A stretch of DNA of 64,000 bases from Pseudomonas lini (GCF_030812475.1 NZ_JAUSSR010000003.1:310001-374000), one strand, 5' to 3'; shown: positions 17,242 through 26,446, counted from the stretch's first letter. The notes: a model not told the origin generated them from the sequence alone. Program-made: numbers and translations.

Positions 17242-18182
17242 TGCCTGAGTTACGGGTCGGCGCGCGCCAATGGTCGGTTGCGGCCGGGAGCAATCTGCTC
17301 GATGCCTTGAATCGCAATGGTGTGTCAGTGCCCTACAGCTGCCGCGCCGGTAGTTGTCATGCCTGCCTGGTGCAGTGTGTACAAGGACTGCCGAGCGATA
17401 GCCGGCCCGATGCCTTGAGCGCGGAGCAGCGTCAGCAAGGCTGGCGCCTGGCGTGCCAGTGCCAGGTGGTCGAGGATTTGCAGGTACACGCCTTCGATCC
17501 GCAACGGGACGGACGACCGGCCCAGGTGGCTGCCGTCGATTGGTTGAGCGCCAGTGTATTGCGTTTGCGCCTGACCCCCGAACGTCCATTGCGCTACAGC
17601 GCCGGGCAGCATCTGGTGTTGTGGGCGGGCAACGTCGCGCGGCCTTACTCCCTCGCCAGCCTGCCGGAAGAGGACCGCTTCCTGGAGTTTCACCTCGACT
17701 GTCGCCAACCCGGGCAATTCAGCGATGCGGCCCGTCAATTGAGGATCGGCGATGCGATCAGTCTCGGCGAGTTGCGCGGCGGGGCGTTGCACTACGACGT
17801 GGACTGGAATACCCGACCGTTATGGCTGGTCGCCGCCGGCACCGGGCTGGGTCCGTTGTTCGGCATCTTGCGTGAAGCGCTGCGTCAGGACCACCAGGGC
17901 GCGATCCGTGTCATTCACCTGGCCCATGATGCCGATGAGCATTATCTGGCCAAACCCCTGCAAGCCATGGCCGCCAATCGGGTGAACCTCAGCGTCGAGC
18001 TGTGGACCCCGGCCGAGTTGCCCGCGGCTTTGGCGCAACTGCGGCTTGTTTCCCGGCAAACCCAAGCCTTACTCTGCGGGTCCCCCGACAGTGTCGACGC
18101 CTTTGCCCGGCGCCTGTACCTGGCGGGACTGCCGCGCAATCAACTGCGGGCCGATGTTTTTCTGCCCGCGATTGAACGCTGA
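17241..18182 (+). CDS. Iron-sulfur flavoprotein reductase (2Fe-2S ferredoxin plus FAD/NAD domains)
   Basis: A 313-residue electron-transfer protein. A plant-type 2Fe-2S domain comes first, with Cys34, Cys39, Cys42 and a fourth ligand at Cys72 or Cys74 (SCRAGSCHAC...ACQC). An FAD-binding barrel (RPYSLASLPEEDRFLEFHL) and an NAD(P)-binding domain (GTGLGPLFGIL) follow. The order ferredoxin-FAD-NAD is that of CDP-6-deoxy-glucoseen and monooxygenase reductases. No oxygenase lies nearby, so the electron acceptor is unknown. It overlaps the small ORF upstream and is followed closely by the enoyl-CoA hydratase gene. Confidence 0.88.
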   Translation: MPELRVGARQWSVAAGSNLLDALNRNGVSVPYSCRAGSCHACLVQCVQGLPSDSRPDALSAEQRQQGWRLACQCQVVEDLQVHAFDPQRDGRPAQVAAVDWLSASVLRLRLTPERPLRYSAGQHLVLWAGNVARPYSLASLPEEDRFLEFHLDCRQPGQFSDAARQLRIGDAISLGELRGGALHYDVDWNTRPLWLVAAGTGLGPLFGILREALRQDHQGAIRVIHLAHDADEHYLAKPLQAMAANRVNLSVELWTPAELPAALAQLRLVSRQTQALLCGSPDSVDAFARRLYLAGLPRNQLRADVFLPAIER

Positions 18183-18204
18183 TTTTTTAAGACGCGAGAC
18201 CTTC

Positions 18205-18954
18205 ATGACCAACGCCATCCAATTTGAGCGCGAACGCGGCCTGCTGACTCTGCGTCTGAATCGCCCCGACAAGAAAAACGCTCTGACCCGCGCCATGTAC
18301 AGCCATCTGGCCGAAGCGCTGAAACAGGCCGATATCGATCCGCAAATCAACGCCGTGCTGATCACCGGGTCTGCCGAGTGCTTTACCGCTGGCAACGACA
18401 TCGCCGATTTCCTGGAGCAACCGCCGACCAGCCTCGACAGCCCGGTGTTCCATTTCATGCTCAGCCTGCTCGAATGCCGCAAGCCGGTGATCGCCGCCGT
18501 GGCCGGTGCCGCGGTGGGTATTGGCACGACGATGTTGCTCCATTGCGATCTGGTGTACATCAGCGCGGATGCGCGCTTGCGCATGCCGTTCGTCAACCTC
18601 GGTCTGTGCCCGGAATTCGGTTCCAGCCTGATCCTGCCGCGGTTGCTGGGGCAGGCCAAAGCGGCGCAATTGTTGCTGCTGGGCGAAGGTTTCAGCGGTG
18701 AGCAAGCGGCCGCATGGGGCATTGCGACGCAAGCCCTGGACAGTGGCGAAGCGGCGTTGGCCAAGGCGCGGGAGATGGCGTTGCGTTTCGAGAGCCTGCC
18801 ACCTGAGGCGGTACGGATCAGCAAGCAATTGATGAAAGCCCCGGATCGGGAGTTGATGCGCAAGGCCATAGAAGAAGAGGGTGAATTGTTTACCCAGCGG
18901 CTGCGTTCGCCGGAGGCGATTGCGGCGTTGACCGGGTTTATTAACCGGAAATAA
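18205..18954 (+). CDS. Enoyl-CoA hydratase/isomerase family protein
   Basis: A 249-residue crotonase-fold protein. Oxyanion-hole segments are FTAGNDIADF and AGAAVGIGTTM, and the substrate-proximal loop is NLGLCPEFGSS. The usual paired catalytic Glu arrangement of a true hydratase is not obvious; LCPEFG suggests an isomerase or another crotonase activity. It starts 22 bases after the reductase and is presumably co-transcribed with it. Confidence 0.88.
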   Translation: MTNAIQFERERGLLTLRLNRPDKKNALTRAMYSHLAEALKQADIDPQINAVLITGSAECFTAGNDIADFLEQPPTSLDSPVFHFMLSLLECRKPVIAAVAGAAVGIGTTMLLHCDLVYISADARLRMPFVNLGLCPEFGSSLILPRLLGQAKAAQLLLLGEGFSGEQAAAWGIATQALDSGEAALAKAREMALRFESLPPEAVRISKQLMKAPDRELMRKAIEEEGELFTQRLRSPEAIAALTGFINRK

Positions 18955-18972
18955 ATCTTCGTTGACGGTGCC

Positions 18973-19063
18973 GGCCTCTTCGCCGGCAAGCCAGCTCCTA
19001 CAGTTAGCCGCGTTGCAGGTAACGACCCGATCACCTGTAGGAGCTGGCTTGCCAGCGAAGAGA
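18973..19063. repeat. REPIN, GCTGGCAAGCCAGC subtype
   Basis: GGCCTCTTCGCCGGCAAGCC and GGCTTGCCAGCGAAGAGACC are inverted arms between the convergent enoyl-CoA hydratase and pykA genes. Confidence 0.88.
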
Positions 19064-19098
19064 CCCGCCCAGCCAATACATCTTCCGGATCAGCAACC

Positions 19099-19136
19099 AA
19101 AAAGCCCCGCCATTCACATGGCAGGGCTTTTGTTTT
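19099..19136 (-). terminator. Terminator of pykA
   Basis: AAAGCCCCGCCAT pairs with ATGGCAGGGCTTT around TCAC, with an A run on the left (T tract on the minus strand); the right-hand TTTTGTTTTT could also serve transcripts from the left. Confidence 0.85.
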
Positions 19137-19151
19137 TCAGCAGCCGATCAC

Positions 19152-20603
19152 TCAGACCTGCGGGTCGCCCACGTGCAGGATCTTCATCCCATTGGTGCCG
19201 CCGGTGGTGTGGTAGCTGTCGCCCTTGGTCAGGATGACCCAGTCGCCTTTCTCCACGACGCCGCGTTTGACCAGCTCATCGATCGCCTTCTGACTGACTT
19301 CGTGTGGCTCAAGCGAAGCCGGGTCGAATGGAACGGTGTACACGCCACGGAACATCGCTGCGCGTGCCTGGGTTTCGCGGTGCGGCGAAAACGCATAGAT
19401 CGGAACCGAAGAACGGATGCGCGACATGATCAGCGGGGTGTAACCACTTTCGGTCAGGGCGATGATCGCTTTAACGCCCGGGAAGTGGTTGGCGGTGTAC
19501 ATGGTCGCCAGCGCGATGCTCTCGTCGCAGCGAGTGAACTCTTTGCCGATGCGATGGCTGGAGGTCTTGCCGGTTGGGTGCTTTTCAGCGCCGATGCAGA
19601 TGCGGGCCATGGCCTGCACAGCTTCCAGCGGGTACAGACCCGCGGCACTTTCGGCCGACAGCATTACGGCGTCGGTGTAGTCGAGTACGGCGTTGGCTAC
19701 GTCGGACACTTCGGCGCGGGTCGGCATCGGGTTCTGGATCATCGACTCCATCATCTGGGTCGCCACGATCACGGCCTTGTTGTGGCGGCGTGCGTGCAGA
19801 ATGATCTTCTTCTGGATGCCCACCAGCTCGGCGTCGCCGATTTCCACGCCCAGGTCGCCGCGGGCAACCATTACCGCGTCGGAAGCCTGGATCAGGCCAT
19901 CGAGGGTTTCGTCGTCGGCCACGGCTTCGGCGCGTTCGATCTTCGCCACCAGCCAGGCAGTGCCGCCGGCTTCGTCGCGCAGTTGACGGGCGTATTCCAT
20001 GTCGGCGGCGTCACGGGGAAAGGACACGGCGAGGTAGTCGACCTGCATTTCTGCAGCCAGCTTGATGTCGGCCTTGTCTTTTTCGGTCAGCGCCGGTGCG
20101 GTCAGGCCGCCACCGCGACGGTTGATGCCTTTGTGATCCGACAGCGGGCCGCCGATGGTCACGGTGCAGTGCAGCTCGGTGGCCGTGGCGGTATCGACGC
20201 GCATCACTACGCGACCGTCGTCGAGCAGCAGCTCGTCGCCCACGCCGCAGTCCTTGACCAGGTCCGGGTAGTCGATGCCGACCACTTGCTGGTTGCCTTC
20301 GGTCAACGGATGGCTGGTGGAGAAGGTGAATTGATCACCGATCTTAAGCTCAATCTTCTTGTTGGCGAATTTGGCGATACGGATTTTCGGGCCTTGCAGG
20401 TCACCCAGCAGGGCGACGAAACGACCATGCTTGGCCGCCAGGTCACGCACCAGCTTCGCGCGAGCCTTGTGCTCGTCGGGAGTGCCATGGGAGAAGTTCA
20501 GACGGGCAACGTCCAGGCCAGCCAGAATCAGCTGTTCGAGAACTTCCGGCGAGTTACTGGCCGGGCCAAGGGTAGCGACGATTTTGGTACGACGGACGGA
20601 CAT
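19152..20603 (-). CDS. pykA: Pyruvate kinase II
   Basis: A 483-residue glycolytic enzyme converting phosphoenolpyruvate and ADP to pyruvate and ATP. It shows the N-terminal signature RRTKIVATLGPAS, then KIERAEAV with the active-site lysine, MVARGDLGVEIG and ATQMMESMI for metal and substrate binding, and the C-terminal allosteric domain. CAGGAG precedes the ATG. It matches the PykA isozyme, whose gene in P. aeruginosa lies near fumA, as here. Confidence 0.95.
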   Translation of the reverse strand: MSVRRTKIVATLGPASNSPEVLEQLILAGLDVARLNFSHGTPDEHKARAKLVRDLAAKHGRFVALLGDLQGPKIRIAKFANKKIELKIGDQFTFSTSHPLTEGNQQVVGIDYPDLVKDCGVGDELLLDDGRVVMRVDTATATELHCTVTIGGPLSDHKGINRRGGGLTAPALTEKDKADIKLAAEMQVDYLAVSFPRDAADMEYARQLRDEAGGTAWLVAKIERAEAVADDETLDGLIQASDAVMVARGDLGVEIGDAELVGIQKKIILHARRHNKAVIVATQMMESMIQNPMPTRAEVSDVANAVLDYTDAVMLSAESAAGLYPLEAVQAMARICIGAEKHPTGKTSSHRIGKEFTRCDESIALATMYTANHFPGVKAIIALTESGYTPLIMSRIRSSVPIYAFSPHRETQARAAMFRGVYTVPFDPASLEPHEVSQKAIDELVKRGVVEKGDWVILTKGDSYHTTGGTNGMKILHVGDPQV

Positions 20604-20778
20604 GCAAAGACTCCTGAGTTCAAGCGCTGAGTGAGGCTACTATGCTCTGCAGGTGTAGTCATTGTTCGTGTGCACTACTTTTCGTGAAGAACTTTGTGAT
20701 TCGCTTGTTTCTTTAAACGAACATTCCTGAAGATTTCCGATAACGGGTCGATACAGGGCTCAAGATAGGAGAACCCTC

Positions 20779-21153
20779 ATGCGATTCGTGCTCATAGCCG
20801 CCCTTGCCCTCAGTGTCACGGGCTGTACCCGTTGGTCGATGAATCACCATTTGAATAACGCCTACAGCGCCTATGACCGCGGCAACTGCGAGCAGGTGAT
20901 GCTCGAGCTGTCCAAAGTCGAACGCGCCAGCAGGGTGCGGCCTTATGTCTGGCCGGAAGTGTCGATGATGCGCGGGCAGTGCCTGGAGCGGCAGAAGCTG
21001 TTCATCGATGCGGCCCAGACTTACCAATTTATCATCGCTTCGTACCCGCAAAGTGAATATGCCTTTCGCGCCCGTGCGCGGCTGGACACCTTGCAGAGCC
21101 TGGGGCATTACTCGATTCGCCCTGCCGCCGTGGTGCGCCCGCCCCGGTTCTGA
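20779..21153 (+). CDS. Small lipoprotein with tetratricopeptide-like helices
   Basis: A 124-residue protein with a lipoprotein signal peptide; the lipobox LSVTGC puts the modified cysteine at residue 16. The mature part contains helical repeat-like segments (NNAYSAYDRGNCEQVMLELS and QTYQFIIASYPQSEYAFRARARLDTL) typical of TPR/YfiO-like folds. Asp is absent from position +2 of the mature protein, which favours outer-membrane sorting. Partner unknown. Confidence 0.8.
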   Translation: MRFVLIAALALSVTGCTRWSMNHHLNNAYSAYDRGNCEQVMLELSKVERASRVRPYVWPEVSMMRGQCLERQKLFIDAAQTYQFIIASYPQSEYAFRARARLDTLQSLGHYSIRPAAVVRPPRF

Positions 21154-21381
21154 TCGCGGCTGTCTTCAAAGTCTGGCTCACCGGCGACGGTGAGCTATAG
21201 TCGAATAGATCGGTTTGAGAGCCGTGCCTCTGAACCGGGGAAACACCTGTGATCGGCAAGAGCAGTGGCAGCGGTTCGAGAACTGTCGCACCAGGATCAG
21301 GGAGAGCGAGCGTTTAGGTACAAGGCCCGTTCCGAAACATTGGTGTGGCCCTGCTTGAGGGCCTTGCGTAGCGAATTCAGC

Positions 21382-21741
21382 ATGTTCACCGTCCGCCGTA
21401 TCGAGCGGCATCAACTGCCGTATTTTCTAAGAGTGTTCAACAGCGTTACCGACAGACCCATTGGCTTTCTGGGTAACGTCTCCGAAGATGGGCTCATGCT
21501 CATCAGCCAGCTGCCGATGATGATCGGTGCCGAGTTCGATTTGCGCCTGAAAATCCCCATGGCCGGAGGCTGTCACCAGGTAATCGACCTCAATGCCTGC
21601 TGCCTGTGGTGCCATGAAGACACGACCCCCCACCATTACGATGCCGGGTTCTGCCTGCAACGGGCACCGCCGGAGTATGGGCAACTGGTCGACGCGTTGA
21701 AACAGTACTTCAGTTTTCAGCCAATGCCGGCTTCGGCCTGA
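21382..21741 (+). CDS. PilZ domain protein, probable c-di-GMP receptor
   Basis: A 119-residue single-domain protein. Both c-di-GMP-binding motifs are visible: RRIER (RxxxR) at residues 4-8 and NVSEDG (D/NxSxxG) about 25 residues later. The start at 21382 is used because it places RRIER at the N-terminus as in other stand-alone PilZ proteins; the longer frame from 21265 adds a non-homologous head. The effector process cannot be read from context. Confidence 0.8.
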   Translation: MFTVRRIERHQLPYFLRVFNSVTDRPIGFLGNVSEDGLMLISQLPMMIGAEFDLRLKIPMAGGCHQVIDLNACCLWCHEDTTPHHYDAGFCLQRAPPEYGQLVDALKQYFSFQPMPASA

Positions 21742-21762
21742 AGTTTGCGGCGTCCCCACTGT

Positions 21763-21864
21763 CGCCATCGCGGGCAAGCCCGCTTTTACAGTGGATTTGC
21801 TGTGAACACACCCTTTGTGATCACCACCAATCCACTGTGGGAGCGAGCCAGCTCGCGAAAGCGT
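21763..21864. repeat. REPIN, partly diverged
   Basis: CCATCGCGGGCAAGCCCGCT and GGAGCGAGCCAGCTCGCGAA form inverted arms; the arms are not identical to each other. It lies between the convergent PilZ and DUF58 genes. Confidence 0.75.
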
Positions 21865-21925
21865 CCGATCAGACATTGAAGATTGACCGTCGGACGCTCC
21901 CGATCCGCACACTGCATCACAGCCA

Positions 21926-23257
21926 CTAAAACACCCCGGCCTTCTTCCATTCCAGGTAGCGCGTCACCAGCGCGGCACCCAACTCGACAGCGGTCGTATC
22001 CAGCACCGGCACCCCATGGGCATTCAATCGCTCATGAAGTTCGGCCCGTGCATTGAGGAAGTCCACGGTGCCGCAATAGGTCAGCGCTTCGGAAAAGGTC
22101 TGCACCGGCGTCTGGCGCAAACGGTCGAGCACGTCTTCGCGCAGGCTGGCGACCAACACCCGATGGAGTTTGCCCAGGCGCTTGACGGCAGTGAGCAGTT
22201 CTTCGTCGTCTTCATCCCGCAGGTTAGTGACCACCACCACCAGCGCCCGCCGTTTTTGCCGAACCAGCAGCTCGGTTGCAGCCGCCTGGTAGTCGGCGCT
22301 GCGTTGGCTGCTGTTCAGGTCGTAGACGTGGTTGAGCAAGACGTTGAGTTGGCCGGCGCCCTTGACCGGGGCGAGGTAGCGCGGCTGATCATGGGCAAAG
22401 GTGCAAAGGCCCACGGCATCGCCCTGGCGCAGGGCGACGTAGCTGAGCAGCAGGCAGGCATTGAGTGCATGGTCGAAATGCGACAGTTCATCGTCCTGAC
22501 TGCGCATGCGCCGGCCGCAATCGAGCATGAACACGATCTGCTGGTCACGTTCGTCCTGATACTCCCGCGCAATCGGTGTGCGCTGGCGGGCGGTGGCTTT
22601 CCAGTCGATCTGGCGCAGGCTGTCGCCTTCGCGGAATTCCCGTAGCTGATGAAACTCCAGGCCCAGGCCGCGTCGTGGGCGCTGGCGTACCCCGAGCTGG
22701 CTGATCCAGTTGTCCACCGCCAGCAGCTGGCCGCCGTAGAGGCGGGCGAAGTCGGGGTAGACGCGGGTAGCGTCGGTCACGCTCAGCAGGCGTTTGTCGG
22801 ACCATAGCCCCAATGGGCTCGGCAGCCTGATTTCGCAGCGTTCGAAGCTGAAATGCCCACGCTTGAGCGGACGCAGGCGGTAATCGACCTGGCTGCGCAA
22901 GCCGGGTTGAAGCTCGACCGACAGGGGCAGGTTATCGAAACTCAGGCCGTTCGGTACGTGATCGAAGAGCTGGATGTCCAGTGGCTGGACAAAGTCATGC
23001 TCGACCTTGAGTCGCACATCGCCCCACCGACCGAGCGCCAGGCTGCCGGGCATTTGTCGTTGCAGGCGGGGCGAGGGCAGCCGTTTGAGGCGGATGGCGT
23101 CGAGTATCGCCAGGGCCAGCAATGCAAGGAGCAATCCCCAGCTGATCGATGGCAGATTCGCTGGCATCGCGATGCCCAGTGCCCGCAATGTGCCCAGCAC
23201 GATACCGATGACCAGCAGGATCACGAGCCAGGTCAACAGCAGGCGCGAGGGTTTCAC
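21926..23257 (-). CDS. DUF58 protein (VWA-like fold, MoxR partner)
   Basis: A 443-residue protein with two N-terminal membrane helices, a beta-rich middle, the DUF58 core (REFREGDSLRQIDWKATARQRTPIAREYQDE) and a VWA-like domain (QIVFMLDCGRRMRS). The GTG start overlaps the moxR stop (GTGA). DUF58 proteins work with MoxR ATPases, probably in envelope or protein-complex maturation. It is the last gene of the operon that starts with the RDD gene near 31.1 kb. Confidence 0.88.
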   Translation of the reverse strand: MKPSRLLLTWLVILLVIGIVLGTLRALGIAMPANLPSISWGLLLALLALAILDAIRLKRLPSPRLQRQMPGSLALGRWGDVRLKVEHDFVQPLDIQLFDHVPNGLSFDNLPLSVELQPGLRSQVDYRLRPLKRGHFSFERCEIRLPSPLGLWSDKRLLSVTDATRVYPDFARLYGGQLLAVDNWISQLGVRQRPRRGLGLEFHQLREFREGDSLRQIDWKATARQRTPIAREYQDERDQQIVFMLDCGRRMRSQDDELSHFDHALNACLLLSYVALRQGDAVGLCTFAHDQPRYLAPVKGAGQLNVLLNHVYDLNSSQRSADYQAAATELLVRQKRRALVVVVTNLRDEDDEELLTAVKRLGKLHRVLVASLREDVLDRLRQTPVQTFSEALTYCGTVDFLNARAELHERLNAHGVPVLDTTAVELGAALVTRYLEWKKAGVF

Positions 23258-24255
23258 AACCGCGGTGCCGGCACTTGATCGAGCAGCTGTCGCAGCACGT
23301 CATCGACCTCAAGCCCCTCGATGTCCAGCTCCGGCGCCAGGCGTACGCGATGTCGCAACACCGCCAGGGCGCACCCCTTGATGTCATCCGGAATCACGAA
23401 TTCGCCGCCGCGCAGTAGCGCCCGCGCCCGGGCGCAACGCACCAGCGCGATGGAAGCCCGAGGCCCGGCACCGAGCGTCAGCCCGGGCCAACTGCGGGTG
23501 GTGCGGGCCAGGCGTACGGCATAGTCGAGGACCTGATTGTCCAGCGGCAAGTCGCTGGCGATGCGTTGCAAGGCCAGCACGTCCTTGGCCTGCAACACCG
23601 TGCGCAGTGGTTGCACGTCGAGCATATCGGCCCGGGTCGAGCGACTGACCTGGCGGACCATGTCCAGCTCCTGGTCGCCGTCGGGGTAGTCCATGCGGAC
23701 CTTGAGCATGAAGCGATCCAGCTCGGCTTCCGGCAGCGGGTAGGTGCCTTCCTGTTCGATGGGGTTTTGCGTGGCGAGCACCATGAACGGCTGCACGATG
23801 GGCAGGGCGCGGCCTTCGAGGGTGACCTGGCGTTCCTGCATGGCTTCGAGCAGTGCCGCCTGGGTTTTTGCCGGGGCGCGGTTGATTTCGTCGGCGAGCA
23901 ACAGGTTGGTGAACAAGGGGCCCTTGCGCAGCTTGAATTGCTCGGTCTGCAAGTCATATACCGCGTGCCCGGTGACATCGCTGGGCATCAGGTCCGGGGT
24001 GAACTGGATGCGTGCGAACTCGCCGCCGAAGCAGCGCGCCAGCGCCCGCACCAACAAGGTCTTGCCCAGCCCCGGCACGCCTTCGAGCAGCACGTGGCCG
24101 CCGGCGATCAGGGCCGTGAGCACATCGTCGATGACGTCGTCCTGGCCGATGACCGCTTTCTGCAGTTCGCCACGCAATGCCTGGGCCAATTGACTGGCGC
24201 GCTGGCGTTGCTGGATGGCGTGGTGCCGGGCGTCGGGCTCTATCTGTTCACTCAT
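23254..24255 (-). CDS. MoxR-family AAA+ ATPase
   Basis: A 333-residue MoxR chaperone-like ATPase. Walker A is GVPGLGKT (about 59-66), Walker B LLADEINRA, sensor 1 LATQNPIEQEGTYPLPEAELDRF, followed by the lid domain. The start at 24255 (MSEQIEPD) is taken because homologues begin here and because TCATAA at this point matches the end of the DUF4350 gene 2.5 kb away; an ATG at 24300 within the island could add 15 residues. Its original upstream partner, DUF4350, has been separated by the inserted island, so expression may now depend on island sequence or read-through. Confidence 0.88.
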   Translation of the reverse strand: MSEQIEPDARHHAIQQRQRASQLAQALRGELQKAVIGQDDVIDDVLTALIAGGHVLLEGVPGLGKTLLVRALARCFGGEFARIQFTPDLMPSDVTGHAVYDLQTEQFKLRKGPLFTNLLLADEINRAPAKTQAALLEAMQERQVTLEGRALPIVQPFMVLATQNPIEQEGTYPLPEAELDRFMLKVRMDYPDGDQELDMVRQVSRSTRADMLDVQPLRTVLQAKDVLALQRIASDLPLDNQVLDYAVRLARTTRSWPGLTLGAGPRASIALVRCARARALLRGGEFVIPDDIKGCALAVLRHRVRLAPELDIEGLEVDDVLRQLLDQVPAPRL

Positions 24256-24257
24256 AA
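24252..24257. repeat. Left direct repeat (TCATAA) of the inserted island
   Basis: TCATAA spans the moxR start codon. The same six bases occur at 26757-26762 over the DUF4350 stop codon, as expected if a 2.5-kb insertion duplicated the overlapping stop/start of two coupled genes. Six bases can match by chance. Confidence 0.45.
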
Positions 24258-24542
24258 GTTCTGGAGCCTTGTTAACAGTTACATGTTCTTTATCTTCCAT
24301 AATTCAATGACTTACCTAATTTAACTTTTTTTGAGTTTTGTTTCATGTGCGGAAGAGGTGAATAGGGGGGCTGCCGCTCCATGCGAACTGTATTTATGTG
24401 ATCCCTGACGCCAGATCGACTTCCCTACGATCGTACATCTTAGCCTTAAGCACACGGATCTGACTTAATCATGCCTTATGGCAAATTTATTGACGCAAAG
24501 GCGACATCTGCGTTTTATAAGCCGATTAAAAAAGGACAAGCC

Positions 24543-25323
24543 ATGCAAGTAGACGACTGGATCATTCACCCCTATAGCCGCATGGACCATGGTCAGCTAA
24601 AGGCGAAGCTGGTTGCCGAAGGCGCGGAAAGTCTAAGGAGAATGCCGGAGCTGTGCGAAGAGATCCGCGGGTTGCTGCAACGCCGTTACCCGCTTCATGT
24701 GCTTGCGGTTTTGGCAGGTTATGGACTGCAATCTACGGTTACTGCAGAGGGGTCTCTTCTGGACGGATAGTGTCAGGGATCGAGCAGCATCATGTCGAGC
24801 TATTGCAGGCGCTCACACTAACTGTATCGCGTGATCAATGGGGGCAACTCCCCGCTAAGGCTGACGAAATTCAGCGAATGATTGATAAGCTGGGAGAGCT
24901 CGCGGACGCTTTTTACCCCTCGCGTTTTCTAGCGCTAGCTAAGGAAGCTGATGCTGAGCAGCGTGCCGTGCTGTTGATTCAGGAGCGCTTGAGGGGACAT
25001 ACCCAGTTTGTGCGAAATTGGGGCTACCATGGCTCGGTAGTGGACTTACCCCTCGTGACGGCCAGTTGGAGATCAAGGTGGACGAGCAGGTCGTCGCGGA
25101 CCTTTGTTATTGGAATGCGGGCTGGGGAGCTGCGCACCCGATGCAGTTCGGTGGTAACTGCGGTACCGCCCTCACTTCGCGAGGCAAGGGCTACCGGAAA
25201 GGGCTTGTGTTGACGGAAGCGACGGTGCGCTCGTTTTATCTTTGGCAGGTGAGAACGCTGCACCGAGACAACACCTTTGACAGGTTCAGCCAAACGCTGA
25301 CGGTGGGCGCCATGTTCGTCTAG
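24543..25323 (+). pseudogene. Decayed gene of unknown function, two frameshifts
   Basis: The first part (from ATG 24543, with AAGGA upstream) reads MQVDDWIIHPYSRMDHGQLK and continues to about 24755, where the frame ends at TAG 24768. Coherent protein resumes one base out of frame (SGIEQHHVELLQALTLTV to GHTQFVRNWGYHG, about 24773-25035), and then in the third frame (RDGQLEIKVDEQVVADLCYW to TLTVGAMFV, ending 25323). The later pieces lack their own start codons with ribosome sites. One reading is a single gene of about 260 codons broken by two small deletions; another is remnants of two genes joined by deletion. I do not recognise the family. Confidence 0.45.
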
Positions 25324-25352
25324 CTTAACGCCATCGAAAAATTGGTATCCGG

Positions 25353-25379
25353 AGCAGCCATTTGCCCGAGGCTGCTTTT
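25353..25379 (+). terminator. Terminator after the decayed island gene
   Basis: AGCAGCC (25353-25359) pairs with GGCTGCT (25370-25376), followed by TTTT. It survives downstream of the broken gene; the rest of the gap to 25525 shows nothing else clear. Confidence 0.65.
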
Positions 25380-25525
25380 GGTGCACCACTCCATGCAAAA
25401 TCGATCTAGCCATGCGGCTTACTGGTGGTTAATGGATCGTCATCGCCCGGCCACCCAATCAAGGGGCAGCCGTGTAGCGTAGAAAGCAAACAGGGCACAC
25501 AAGGCGGAACGATGCAGTCCACGGT

Positions 25526-26446
25526 TCAGGACCAGAAAGGGCGGGCTTCCCAGCCCGGGAGCAGACCGAGTTCTGCCGTAGTTAAACTAGCCTTGGTCAG
25601 CACCGCCGTTGGTAGGGTCGTCAATAGTTGCTTGAAACGCAGTTTCCAATCGGAGGCAGGATCGATCTTTGCGAGCAAAGCCTGGACCACCACCGCCCGG
25701 GCAAAGATCCGACCGCAGTTATTTTGGGAAGGAAACTCAGCCTTGATGACATTGGCGTACTTCGGCGCATCAGCGGTAATTGACGCGTTCCATAGCCGGC
25801 CATGATGAGCACAGACATTGCGCAGAAGGGTCAGAGTTTTCAACCAAGTGACCAGTACGGATTCATCATAGCCAAATTTAGCTGCGATGGTTTTACGATG
25901 ATCCAGGTGCAAATCGCTGAACAGGCAGGACAACTGTCCAATAGTCATTGCTTCTAGCACTGTCCACGCTGGCGGCAAAGCCGGTGTGTTGTATGTACCG
26001 TAATAGTGCTTTACCGAAGCATTTCCTTTTTCTCGAAGGCCTAGCACCTGCTTTAGTAGGTCGCGGTGGGCCTGGCCATTTTTGAAGTGAATGGCATCCA
26101 GGTAAAAATGCGGGCCGCATGCTTTGTCCAGAGCCAGTGTGTTGATGATGGCCGAACGGAACGCGACCTCAATGCGGTCGATCGCATCCAGAAACACTAG
26201 GCGCAGGCGCCGATCGAAGTCATACAGCTTCAGAATATCGTCGAACTGGACGGTGGCAAAGAAGCGCTTCTGCGGATCCTGCAACGGTCGCATATAGATC
26301 AGTAACCGGTGATAGCCGATAAATTCCAGGGCCTGCAAGGCTTGGACTTTCTGTTTCTGTGTACCTAAGCCTTTTAGTTGCAGGTGACGCAGCAAGGCAT
26401 TGGGTGATTTGGCAGGTTTGTGAAAATTGATGGGGGCATGCGGCAT
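25526..26446 (-). CDS. Abi_2/AbiF-family abortive infection protein (HEPN RNase fold)
   Basis: A 306-residue protein of the Abi_2 (AbiD/AbiF) family. It has the family's DRIEVAFRSAI segment (residues 90-100) and, near 205-220, LLRNVCAHHGRLWN. Arg209 and His214 form the R-x4-H motif used by HEPN ribonucleases. The start at 26446 has AGGA at good spacing; upstream codons up to 26563 fall in the structured leader. The family is linked to phage exclusion by abortive infection, and AbiF proteins have been proposed to work as RNA-cleaving toxins held by a structured RNA. The upstream leader is hairpin-rich and fits that model. It is the only intact gene of the island. Confidence 0.85.
   Translation of the reverse strand: MPHAPINFHKPAKSPNALLRHLQLKGLGTQKQKVQALQALEFIGYHRLLIYMRPLQDPQKRFFATVQFDDILKLYDFDRRLRLVFLDAIDRIEVAFRSAIINTLALDKACGPHFYLDAIHFKNGQAHRDLLKQVLGLREKGNASVKHYYGTYNTPALPPAWTVLEAMTIGQLSCLFSDLHLDHRKTIAAKFGYDESVLVTWLKTLTLLRNVCAHHGRLWNASITADAPKYANVIKAEFPSQNNCGRIFARAVVVQALLAKIDPASDWKLRFKQLLTTLPTAVLTKASLTTAELGLLPGWEARPFWS

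Noticed and set aside
20604..20778. HexR-type operator upstream of pykA
   Set aside because: TTGT half-sites are present but no properly spaced ACAA partner was found.
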